Source: Monomorium pharaonis (lineage: Eukaryota; Arthropoda; Insecta; Hymenoptera; Formicidae). From it: DNA of 64,000 bases. The stretch spans positions 8,418,722-8,482,721 of the forward strand of contig NC_050477.1 in assembly GCF_013373865.1 (NCBI RefSeq). The letters are read 5' to 3'. Under the pieces are notes generated by a model. The model had not been told where the DNA came from, did no database searches, and was given only the letters and a program-made list of their open reading frames with translations. The translations under genes and the position numbers were made by a program. This document shows positions 26,483 to 36,095 of this stretch, one piece after another (within the stretch, counting starts at the first letter, position 1; every line of letters starts with the position of its first letter).

Positions 26483-28164
26483 CATATATAGCAATAAAAG
26501 TCTGATATATAGACATATAGATAAATATACTTATATAAATATATATAAAATTTTCCTCTAAACAATTTAGAAATTTGCAATTTGGACCGCAAGAAATTAA
26601 TGTTCTTTGTATTGATTAATATCATATTATCTTTTATTTACATCGTTTAAGAACAACGAACGTAATTATTATCTCAGTATACAATAGTGAATTTTAATTA
26701 TGTGTTACTGAATAAAATAGTGTACTGATTAATTTTTTTAATTAACGTCTAAATAATGTATGAAAATATCACTCAGTAGTGTTTATATCTATATCTATAG
26801 TTAATAAAACTATCCCGAGCAATGACCCGACAGTCAAGGTGTTAAATAGCGTAATATATGTGATAATTAATTAAAATATAATTATGTATATCAAGTTTAT
26901 TTAAATGACAAATGTAATAGTGGAAGAGCAGGAAAGTTTCATATAAACTATGACCAAATATTAACGTAATTATTAGTGATCATAATTATTAACAATCTCG
27001 CTCGTAGAATGAGTTAGCGTTGATCTTTTATTTCGTATTTTACAGACTTTTTATGTGTACAATCTTTTTTTCCCTCTTTTCCTTTTTTGTTCTTTAATAT
27101 TAGAACAATCAAATCTATCAAAATGACAAGTTTCAGATTTTTAGATTTAATTACTAAAAACTATTAAGGTGATTTTTGTTGGATTGTTTATTTTTTAATT
27201 AATTATTGAAAATTTAAAAAATTAAAAATAACAAATATGTAAAAAACTTTAAAAAAAAATAAAATAGGTATACATTTAATGCCGGTTGTTCTAATGTTAA
27301 TCAAATCACTTGTAATTGATTCATGAATATCATGTAGATATAGCATGCGTGTATGTTTTTCTTTATAAATATTGTAAATTAAATTGTCTCACACATACGC
27401 AGTAGAAGATTATTTTATTTTATTGTCAATCGCTAAATAAAAAAAATAATCGGCAAACGAATTTTTTCTCGGTTTATAATTTCTTATTTATAATTTCTTT
27501 AGTTTAATATTTTTGCGGTTTCTGAGTGTTTCTCGCACTCCACTGCGTTCTCCAGAAAAATATTTTCTAGACAGGTGAGTTATCACATTTTATTTTGCAT
27601 GTTCCATTTCTCTGCAGCTTTGCTTAATTTATTTTTCTCCGCGTCGCATGTGCATTTTGTTGTCTGATTTATTTCATGATGCTTTCAAACTTTCGAGATA
27701 TAAATTAATCGATAGATGTTTAAGCGTAAGGATTTATCTACTCTACTAGTGAGCATTATTATTTACTAGTCTTGTCTAATATTGAACAATAATAATTTTA
27801 TGATATACAATTATGCATAACTATTACTGTCAGTATTCCTAATTTTTATTATTATTTGTAATTTAATTTTTGTTAATACGCACAGGACAAAAAAATGACA
27901 AATTTCATTATCTTCCGCTCTTTAAAAACATTAACAAACAATTAACATTTATAAATAACATGCATCATTCCTGAGGAAAGTATCGCGATTATACTAATGG
28001 ACGTTCGTTTTAGCGCGAGGAAACGCCCGATTCCGTATCATCGACCAACCCCGACACCACCCTCATCACCAAGTAGTTCTGAGAGCAGCAGGCATAGCAA
28101 CTGGTCCAGTCCGAGTCATCGATCTAGCTGTTCTGCGAGTCGTAGTCCATCTTACACGCGTTGA
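12327..28164 (+). CDS. Srrm234: Srrm2/3/4-family (Srrm234) SR-repeat splicing factor, complete
   Basis: This is the orthologue of SRRM2 (SRm300)/SRRM3/SRRM4 and of fly CG7971, a spliceosome-associated nuclear RS-rich protein. Exons: 12327-12553, 13322-13426, 19353-19661, 21661-21786, 22047-22125, 23417-23466, 23638-25755, 25853-26026, optional 27527-27574, 28014-28164. The N-terminus MYNGIGLQTPRGSGTNGHVQRNWA, continuing through ILDHVRKRKVEVKCAELADILEDQG, is the cwf21 domain. ETHQIAEAQQEKNAKLREAFGIS and FVEGSSLDPERHAREAEAR match SRRM2. Lys-rich exons and a 706-codon RS-rich exon follow, with a GDR repeat. The C-terminus RRRITSARKRPIPYHRPTP is the eMIC core. All junctions are phase-consistent. 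Without exon 27527-27574 the product is 1112 aa, with it 1128 aa. The alternative end at 26426 gives 1072 aa. Intron 2 is almost 6 kb. Confidence 0.92.
14740..15120 (+). promoter_or_regulatory. CpG-rich island inside Srrm234 intron 2, possible internal promoter
   Basis: An abrupt GC-rich segment with GAGGGCGGGGACGCG lies within AT-rich intron DNA. It holds a 76-codon ORF (14772-15002) with an 18-bp tandem repeat (GAGAGGGTGAGAGGTAAC, about 2.5 copies, 14845-14890). A GTGAGG donor-like site near 14999 would leave phase 2, matching exon 19353. This could be an alternative promoter and first exon of Srrm234. The ORF itself is compositionally simple and not recognised, so coding status is doubtful. 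Confidence 0.35.
17300..17591 (+). CDS. Candidate alternative N-terminal exon of Srrm234
   Basis: This open frame starts MAMSATVSPVKPARGRGPAD, contains RAFFETLWRGGNFLL and KVLKRSRKRKLHYAA, a Gln run and Cys/His-rich RQHCCCCQRIQLH, and ends NMRSVV before a CAG/GTGAAT donor (exon end 17591). The donor leaves two nucleotides (phase 2), the same phase as the junction into exon 19353. Splicing would therefore produce an in-frame product lacking the cwf21 domain. The frame is also open upstream of the ATG for some distance. It is not recognised in any family, and the role is inferred from position and phase. Confidence 0.4.
17879..17913. repeat. Perfect 16-bp hairpin
   Basis: TGATATATAGAATGTC, a 3-nt loop TCC, then the exact complement GACATTCTATATATCA. 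It is a perfect short palindrome in Srrm234 intron 2. It is too short and too loop-poor for a typical miRNA precursor, and its role is unknown. Confidence 0.55.
18349..18412 (+). repeat. (GA)n microsatellite, intron 2 of Srrm234
   Basis: About 64 nt of nearly pure GA dinucleotide repeat, upstream of exon 19353-19661 and in inverted orientation to the (TC)n tract at 19728-19777 on the other side of that exon. The ERERER reading frames here are artefacts of the repeat. Confidence 0.9.
19728..19777 (+). repeat. (TC)n microsatellite, intron 3 of Srrm234
   Basis: About 50 nt of TC dinucleotide repeat starting 67 nt after the donor of exon 19353-19661. It is reverse-complementary to the (GA)n tract at 18349-18412, so the two could pair in the pre-mRNA around that exon. 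Confidence 0.9.
23966..24083 (+). repeat. In-frame 9-bp tandem repeat encoding Gly-Asp-Arg
   Basis: Imperfect GGTGATAGA units repeated about 13 times inside the large Srrm234 exon. They encode GDK/GDR triplets with some GNR, SDR and NDK variants, then pass into an Arg/Asp/Gly-rich segment. A 9-bp coding minisatellite of this kind is likely to vary in copy number. Confidence 0.85.
26396..26426 (+). CDS. Srrm234: Srrm234 alternative last exon (eMIC-less end)
   Basis: After a TCCAACAG acceptor the frame reads DRSKDRHRR then TAG (26424-26426), joined in phase 2 to the preceding exon 25853-26026. This ends the protein at 1072 aa without the eMIC domain. AATAAA sequences at 26711-26716 and 26812-26817 could provide poly(A) sites. 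A (TA)n tract follows at about 26447-26490. Confidence 0.7.
27098..27296. mobile_element. piggyBac-type MITE with TTAA flanks
   Basis: The element is flanked on both sides by TTAA (27094-27097 and 27297-27300). Its ends are inverted repeats: left TATTAGAACAATC and the complement of the right end CATTAGAACAACC, sharing ATTAGAACAA. It is 199 bp with no ORF. TTAA duplication plus short terminal repeats is the hallmark of piggyBac-superfamily non-autonomous elements. It lies between the two alternative Srrm234 3' ends. Confidence 0.7.
27527..27574 (+). CDS. Srrm234: Srrm234 48-nt cassette exon interrupting eMIC
   Basis: This exon encodes VSRTPLRSPEKYFLDR between a TTTCTGAG acceptor and a CAG/GTGAGT donor, phase 2 in and phase 2 out, so it can be included or skipped in frame. 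Inclusion places it between RRRIT and ARKRPIPYHRP, separating the two halves of the eMIC core. A second acceptor at 27501-27502 (TTCTTTAG) would extend it to 72 nt in the same open frame. Its end (FLDR) resembles the end of exon 25853-26026 (SPSFLDRRRIT), which raises the possibility of mutually exclusive use. Confidence 0.6.
28014..28164 (+). CDS. Srrm234: Srrm234 terminal exon encoding the eMIC C-terminal half
   Basis: After a CGTTTTAG acceptor the frame reads ARKRPIPYHRPTPTPPSSPSS and ends SASRSPSYTR-TGA at 28162-28164. Joined to exon 25853-26026 it gives RRRITSARKRPIPYHRPTP, the core of the enhancer-of-microexons domain known from SRRM3, SRRM4 and fly Srrm234. The remainder is Ser-rich. 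An AATAAA at 28177-28182 is very close to the stop and is probably not the main poly(A) signal. Confidence 0.85.
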
Positions 28165-28261
28165 GAAAGACGCGTGAATAAAATCCCAGAGAATAGGGAA
28201 TGACGTTCCTTCTTCTACGTACTAGACTCAAAGAAAGCAGTTCAATCCTTTATGACCTGGG

Positions 28262-28419
28262 CAGCAATCGTGTAACTTTTTCCTTAGGACGGAAACGTGA
28301 AAAGTGAAGAGTTTCATGTAGCTATCTTTCTATTAGTGTTGAATAGAAAGAGACAGTAACTTGAAACTTTTCATTTTTCACGTTTCCGCCCTAGGGGAAA
28401 AATTACATGATCGATACCC
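28262..28419. mobile_element. Long hairpin in Srrm234 3' UTR (MITE-like)
   Basis: The left arm about 28262-28334 pairs with the right arm about 28341-28419 through most of its length, including GGACGGAAACGTGAAAAGTG against the complement of CATTTTTCACGTTTCCGCCC. There are scattered mismatches. It lies about 100 nt downstream of the eMIC-form stop codon, so it would be transcribed in that mRNA. No ORF. Confidence 0.7.
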
Positions 28420-28474
28420 TGAAGGAAACCACCGTGTCCTGCTAATCAATTCCTGAGATATTAATTTAAACATT

Positions 28475-28478
<4 letters not shown>

Positions 28479-28533
<55 letters not shown>
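28479..28533. repeat. (TA)n microsatellite
   Basis: About 55 nt of TA dinucleotide repeat downstream of the Srrm234 hairpin element. It is flanked by partly complementary TTCAAATA/TATTCAAAG sequences. Confidence 0.9.
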
Positions 28534-28537
<4 letters not shown>

Positions 28538-31509
28538 AGATACATTAATTTGAATATGTTGAATAGAGAATTGTAGATGTAAATACTAATTTTAAAGTAG
28601 TTAAAAAATTTTAAATTCAGGTCATAGAGGGTTGAAAAATATTCCAGAGAGAAAATTTAATGTCTGTTAAGTTTTCCGAAAGAAGAGGATTGCACGGAGT
28701 ACTTCGAGATAAACGTTACATTATTTCTTACGAAATTAAGAAACTCATCTTTATTATAGCAATAATTGCATTGATGATTTTCATACTGTGCATTTTGATA
28801 AATTTCACGAGAAATAACGTTATATTTATATTTTCAGTCGATTCAGGAACATCCTGTATATGATTGATAATTGTACATCGATAATTCGAATGAAATTAAT
28901 TCAAGCGAAAACAGTCTGAAGATTAGTCAATTTTCAGATATTTTTATGTTTTTATAAGATATTATTTATATTAATTTTAGGATAACATTTTGAAAAATCA
29001 GAGTGACCTAGAAATGCAAGGGAAACTATTGATTATGAGATATTATTTGCATATTTATTTAGTTCCATTTAATTGAAATTAATTTTGAATGAAAATACTA
29101 TTTTGACATAGTGCATATTTACGAATCTACGGATGCATTTATTTATTTGAGTAATTCAACAAGAAATTAAAAATCGACTTAAAAGGAAACAGTAAATTTC
29201 GTAACGATAACATTTATTTCAGTAATCTTATTGGAAAAGAGAACTTTATTTCGAATTTTTTTATTCGAATTACAATGCAATTTTGTGATTATTGTCGATA
29301 TTAGAAAATTATCGTGGAAAAAAATATTAATATAGATTTTAATGTATTATACTCTTGCTCTTTTTCTAGTCGAACAGACTTGTATTAAATAGTAATTTCA
29401 TTTTCTTCTAACTTCTAGACGAAGTTTTTATTTAATTTTAAAGGAATATTTAAATGAAAAAGACTTACGTGTGCAAGACAAGTAAGGAGAATATTTTAAT
29501 AACTGATACAAAAATTTTTTTCTCTTTTAGTGAAACATAATTTTTATAAAACGTTCAACTATTTCTATTTTTAAAATTGTAAATTTCTATTACACGCGTT
29601 TGCGCGCGTGAATTGTATTTTTCAAATTATTATTTGCTAATTTTTACGCGGAAACGTAAAAAAAAGATCTGACTGAGCATTCTTTGTTACTATCGTAATA
29701 TTCTTATATAATGTATAGTGCTCTAGGCGTTTATTTGCGCTTTCCAAAGCACGTTTTATCACAATTCTTCAAACTCACCAACAAATCTTAGGGATTCAAT
29801 TTACATATTCATAATTTACTAGTGCAATGTTATTAATTCGTTTTGTACATAGGTCTACATTTTTCTTAATTTAAATCTTTAAATGTATACATAAATTATT
29901 TACATGTAGATAAAGTTTAGTCATTTTTAAATTTTTTATTTATATATGATTTATTTATTTATTTGATAAAATAATCTTAGATTTAACAATCGTGATAATA
30001 CTGCGATTCTTTTACATGCAATATTCAAAACTTGAAAAAAATACTCTAGTCACAGAAAGATGATTTTTCATGAGGGCTTCAAACAGCCAAGCAGCAACGT
30101 ACCAAAGACATAATTAAAATTAGTCTCAATACACGCGATTACGCGAAGTTAAGCCTCGCGAAGGTACATGTATAGAGTTAAAAAAGAATTTGGAAAATCT
30201 ATGGTGTTTACGAATTGGCAGAGGAACTATGTAGTACTAGCTGTCATACTCGTAACGACCGATTTCTTTCCAACAAAAAATTATCCGACCGCTAAATGTC
30301 GAGTCGTTGCATATGAAATGTATATCTAACATTAAGTATGTCTGAAAATGAATAATTTATTCACTACATGATTTTATAATCCCTTTTCCATTAAGCCATT
30401 TGAATGAGTTTTGAGAACAGTTTTTCAGAATAAAAAACCTGAATAAATCATAAGAACTCTTATTAACATTGTATGACATTACATTTTATACGCAATGATT
30501 GTTCGACGTTGTTGCTCCATATTAGTGTAGTTCGAATACATTTTACAACTTTTCCAGTGCAATAATGTGATTGCGCTCTTCTTAAGATTCGTTTTTTCGC
30601 GTATAATATAAATAATATATATACATAAGCATATACAGCGAAATAAGGAAATATTAAAAGGGTGGTAAACTCGAAAATATCTTTCGCATGCTGTTACTTT
30701 AATCACTTAAATCATGTCTTCGCAATGATAAATTTTACGTGTAAAAGTCATTTTTTAATTACTTTCAAAATTCAAGTTATGTATTTTTGAAGAGCCAGAA
30801 CATGAAATTTTTTCTGTCAGTTCATCATTGAGAGAAACTCGTCACGACTCTTGAACTGTCCGTATCAATATAATTATGATTTACAGCCCTCGAATGTTAT
30901 TGTCCCGTTAAAGTGAAAAAATTCGGATATTATATCTGTAATATACTCTGTATTGTTGTTGTGTGATTAAATCAAAAATCTCAAATGCATGCTATATTTT
31001 GTTTCTAAAACTCTATCTTCCATATCTTAAGACAAATATTAATATTATTAGAGGATCGTAAAATTATCGAATATGATTGCAGGGTTTTGTGTGATATAGA
31101 TAATTAAAAATACATAAAAATAAATAAATATCAATATTCAATAAGCTTATCGAAAATCTAAATGCAATATTGTAAGAGGAAATTATCTAATTAACAAAGA
31201 ATACTTGCATAAGAATATAAAAATAAATAAATGTAGCTTGCATGGAAATATATATCTTTATATTCTTTTTTATATTCTGATATATCTGTTGAAACTATAT
31301 TAATTTTATTTATATATAGCACAATTCCAATTCCATTATGTTACAACATATAGATACATTTTATACATTTCTTAAATCAACGAATCAACGATGCAATGCA
31401 TTATTAACATAATATTGTTTCGCTTTGTACATACAAACAATAAGTACCGTTAGTACTTGACAAATTTGTTACACGTTATTCGTAAAGTATTTCTTTTTTT
31501 TTACAACTA

Positions 31510-32154
31510 AGGGAGTTCCTCTGCTCAGGCCTGGCACAGCAAGTGGTACAGGGGTTCAAGTAATACAAAATATTCAAATGACCATTTTGTTGGCTATTTT
31601 TTTGCTGTATATGATCTAAAGTTAATAATGGTGAATATAAGAAAAAATTCGGTTATAAGGTACTACTTTCATTACTGAAATAATTTTTTTTTAATTGAGA
31701 ATTATCATTCTTCACTATTATACCATCCTTAGATAACTAAATACAACAATTTGAAATACATATTATATCACTAGCATACATTTACCACACTTACGTGCTG
31801 TATTACTTCGGTTATTGTAAATTTTTTCTTATCAATTATTTCACTCAAATGAGCAAGTGCATTATTTGCATTAAGTGCAAAAATTTAACAGTACTTTTCT
31901 AGACAGCTAAGATGTATCGTAAAGTTTTACTAACATCTGTTCATTGCTTCTACGTTTGATATGACAATAAAAACTGAAAAATATTGAAAATTCATCGATT
32001 CCCTTAAGAGTCCATGCTAATAAAATATTTAATATCTAAACAATTAGCTAGTTCAGCTTTCTAACATTTTCAGTCCATTTATATCACTAATTTGAACTTC
32101 TCTACAAAGTTTCATGAAAATCTGTTCATTTTGATTTAGCAGTCGAACTCCCTC
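31510..32154. mobile_element. Possible ~645-bp TIR element downstream of PXMP2
   Basis: The left end AGGGAGTTCCTCTGCT and the complement of the right end (AGGGAGTTCGACTGCT) match at 14 of 16 positions. The intervening DNA is AT-rich and without an ORF. No target-site duplication is clear, so the assignment is tentative. Confidence 0.4.
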
Positions 32155-32258
32155 AAGAAGCATCATTTAGCACATTTTACGCATTATATGCATTAACATA
32201 TTACATATAGTTACAAAAATATTTATAACAATGATTACAAATAGATTCTCGCGTTCTT

Positions 32259-34663
32259 TTACTTTTCTTTCGAAGCTTTCTTATTAGCTCTCTTATTAGT
32301 AAGATAGATAACCCATATGAAACCAACGAGATTCGCCATCAAGACTCTTAACTAAAAAGAAACAAATAAAATATTAATCATTGCTTACTATGATTAAGTT
32401 TTTAATGTTATTATTAACAATTTTTAAAGAAAGAAATCAAGAAAAATTTATATAAAGAATGAAAAAAAGGAAATTTATTGTGTGTGTGTGTGTATGTGTT
32501 ATGTTACCATTGGTGGGACAAATTTTATATTGATGAAATGGAATAGCGTCAGGTACTTCAGATTAGCCATCAATGTTGGCAAATATAATCTTTGCATGTG
32601 AGCACATGCCACTGGATGGGATTTGCCCTGCAAACATAAATTCTATTTAACACTAAAATACAAAATAAGAAAGTGAAGTCTTGTTTAATAATTTTAATGA
32701 GTTTCTAATTATTCTAATTATTATTTATCAAGATAACTTTGCTTAATTTACCACATCATTATTACTACATTGTTATCTTGTTTGCACAGTTGTTACAAAT
32801 CTATTATCTTCGTACTTCGAAAATGGCAAGCAGGTAGAGCGCGAGTGCTTGGAAACACGGTGTGTAAATGAGTCTCTCTATCAGAAGTATCCCCAGAGGA
32901 TTCTGCACGAATAGTCTTACATATGTGTAAAAGTAATGGGGTACTGGTCCTCCAAACAACAGGCTGCAATATTCATTCATATAGATAACCACATAAATTT
33001 CTTAAACTTGCTTTGTTAGCAGGATAAACAATGGTCTGCAGCTTACCCAAATAGAGCATAGGCCAAGATACTGTCTTCGTTAAGCCGTTTTGCACCAGAC
33101 AGTTTCTGAGACACCACATTTCCAAGAGCGGCAATAATACAACTGAAAACAATTGCACATCTCATATTTAATTAACCAGTGTGACATCATACGTACAAGT
33201 CTAAAGTTGTAAATATGCTATTGGACATTTTCTAGCATATATAACATACATACCCCGATAGAAAGATTTATAAAACTGTATGCCAAAATATTGTAAAACA
33301 TTTATAATCCATCATTATGAGGGCATACTTGAGAAAATAGATGTAGAAACATTAACCTTTTATAAAACATTAATAAATGTTTGCGCAATTAAATTTTGAA
33401 ATATGTTGGCATAACAATAGCGATATGGCAAATCATCTTAACAGCACATTTGTAAAAATTAAATTCAGAAATAAATTGTGCAATAATTGAGAAAAATATT
33501 TTAGTCATAACATGTTTAAAACAATTAAAAATATAATTGTCCACAAAAGACTCAAATTATTCCCCAATTATTCTTAAATTATGATGCACAAATATTGAAA
33601 CATGGAATATGTAATATTTTTCACGTAGGAATGATTTAAGAGTTTCTGGCCGCTATTACTATCAATGAGATTTGATAGTAACAACTTTCTGATGGACGCA
33701 ACTATCAGACAAAGTGCCTCTTTTTTAATCTTTATTAAATGTCTATTGAATAAGCAATATTTGTTAAATTTATTGTAATACCTTTTGATATTAATTTTGA
33801 ATTAAATATTGAAGATTAAATGCTGTAAATATTGCACATTATTATTGTTGCGTTGATGCTACATTGTGAAAATATTGATTATAATGTGATAATTTTAAAT
33901 GCTGAAATAATTGCCAAATAATTATGTTTCAAATTATATTTGTTTAATCTTTAACAAATATTATTTAAGAGTTATATTCTGACAAAACTGTTGCGTTATG
34001 GTGAACTTAGCACAATCTTTAATGCCATTATTGTACAATGTTTGCAAAATCTTCCTATTGCAGTATATATCCAGGAACAAAATATTGGATACACTGGCAA
34101 TTTGGGTAGGACATTATAATATATACTGCCCTACCTGTTGATATAATCTATTGGCAGATTGATTTAGCAAACATCAAGCAAAGTCTGTTATTCTAAAGCT
34201 ATTTAATTGAAATATATCACTTAAATGGTTACAAAACAGTGGATTGCATTTTTTTCAACCTGCCATCACATTCTGCTAGTATATTCTGTTGTATTTCTGC
34301 TGAGGTTCTGCCAACATAATTTATAACGGGCATTTTGCATAATTTATTTTTAATTTGCCTGTATGTAAATACGCTTATTAAGATATTTTTTAGATATGTG
34401 TGCATATATATGTGTACGCAATATATATAAATAAATGTATGATCTTTAATATATATAAAAAGATATATAATTGTTATTAATCGAGGTTGTGCCGGTTGTG
34501 ATATAATACGTGCTTAGTCATGTACCTCTGTGGATACACGTAACAAGATTTTATTGCGTTGTTACCTCGTTATAGCTTTTGTTCTCAAAGGACTGATGTA
34601 CAGCCGCTGTAGGTACGCACCGATGAGATTGTACATGATATTGGTCGGCTTGGAGAGCGACAT
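32259..34663 (-). CDS. PXMP2: Peroxisomal membrane protein 2 (PXMP2/PMP22), complete
   Basis: This is a member of the Mpv17/PMP22 family, in which PXMP2 forms a small-solute channel in the peroxisomal membrane. Exons in coding order: 34663-34566, 33142-33047, 32963-32816, 32627-32508, 32351-32259. All are GT-AG and in phase, giving 555 nt and 184 aa (human PXMP2 195 aa). The N-terminus is MSLSKPTNIMYNLIGAYLQ. Family landmarks are ALGNVVSQKLSG, the loop GLLFGGPVPHYFYTYV, LIYTPCFQALALYLLAIFEG, and the C-terminal signature TLMANLKYLTLFHFINIKFVP followed by LRVLMANLVGFIWVIYLTNK. A lysine-rich tail ends KKASKEK. It lies in tandem with and downstream of RTTN on the same strand. The first intron (~1.4 kb) is AT-rich with nothing recognised. 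Confidence 0.93.
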
Positions 34664-35736
34664 TTTTTCAGATTAATTTTCCGCTGTCCGTTCTCGACGT
34701 TCTTGTTGGACGTGTAAGACGATTCGCTTCGAGATACGTTGAGAAAACGATCGAATCATGCGATAACAAGTGGTGCAAAGTGCAAACTGCTCTGTCAATT
34801 ATGATAAACAAGTTTCAATGAACCGCTCCTAAAAGAACGAAATCAAATCGCATTTTTGGGGTATATTTATTTATTCCATTGCAATTTATATGAAGAGATA
34901 CAAAGAGAACGCAATATGTTGAGAAATATTTCGTGCGAATACGAATTTGAACCTATATCTACCTGTGCAATTCAACAATAGATTCTTCTAATGCAAAAAA
35001 TACGAATCGTCTTGAGTACAAACAGCTTCAAATGCGATCAATAACAAGAATTAGGAAATCTCGACGATTCGCGTGGTATAACCTCATTTCGCACTAGTGA
35101 CTAGACGCTGTATTTTCCGAATATTGACATTTGTTTCCTTCGGTCTTTAAAATCTTTAATTTAAGTAACAGAGGAAAAGTACTTCGCCGACCTTGCGAAA
35201 TGTTTGATAAGATTTGGAAATGTGTAATCGATCTATGAAACTTGTGTGTACAGTTTCCGACACGAATTCGCGAAAAATCAAAGTTAATATCCTCGGTTCT
35301 CTTAAAATTGCGGAACCAATCCGCGATTTTGATAAAATGCGTAAAATCAATTTAGATTGTTTCGAAAATAAAACGAAGAGACGCGACACCTGAATTGGTG
35401 GCTTCGATTAACTTTACTCGATGCGAAATGTGAAAGATCGACGTGACGACGACTTCCCCATTTCGTGTGCCACGTGATCATTGCAAGTTTTCGCATTTAC
35501 ATAATTTCACTTTATTTACATTTACGTAAATTTTCGCAATGAATTATGAAAAATCTTGAAAAACATATCTTTGTAAATTCAAGGAAAAAACTAGTTATTT
35601 TGACTGTCTTCGTAGCTTTAATGAAAATTTTATTTATCTTAAAGATCTCTTAATCCTTTATCTAAATTAAAAAATAAAACTATTTGTAATTGATAGTTTT
35701 CTTTATACATATTATTTATAAATTAATTTGAATATT

Positions 35737-35768
<32 letters not shown>

Positions 35769-36095
35769 GCACACACTCTCTCTCGAACAAAATAATTTAA
35801 AACAATGAAATAATTTAAATTTAATATTATTTAAATTGATGGCACAGGGATGTTATGAAAAGATTGTTAAAAAATAAAGTATAAATACTATTATGTGACT
35901 ATAAACACTTGTTAAAAAAGTGTGTATATTTGTATTGACAATTTGTATTAAGTTGTAGCACTTTTCTAAAATGCATACTCCAGTATAACTATACAAATAT
36001 ATTTCATATATAAAAATATAACAATCATCGAATTTTATTTTACAAGTTAATGTTGATTAGGAATAAGTATATACAACATTTGGTTCATCAAGGTG
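34664..36095. other. PXMP2 upstream region and RTTN 3' flank
   Basis: No coding region is recognised. The part near 34664-35480 is moderately GC-rich and probably contains the PXMP2 promoter. An E-box (CACGTG) occurs near 35472. A mixed CT/CA/CT dinucleotide tract lies at about 35741-35783. TTTATT at 36034-36039 (AATAAA on -) lies 57 nt past the RTTN stop and is a good candidate for its poly(A) signal. Confidence 0.5.

Larger units (their letters stand above)
28165..32258. other. Srrm234 3' UTR and intergenic DNA to PXMP2
   Basis: No coding region is recognised. The stretch contains a long hairpin (28262-28419), a ~55-bp (TA)n tract (28479-28533), AT-rich sequence, and a TIR-flanked element (31510-32154). 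The ORF at 28660-28863 and a few others are short and unrecognised. The junction between Srrm234 3' UTR and intergenic DNA cannot be placed. Confidence 0.5.

Noticed and set aside
33241..34340. AT-rich PXMP2 first intron considered as a large degraded TIR element
   Set aside because: Some terminal similarity (ATRCCCG) but too many mismatches against an AT-rich background to support it.
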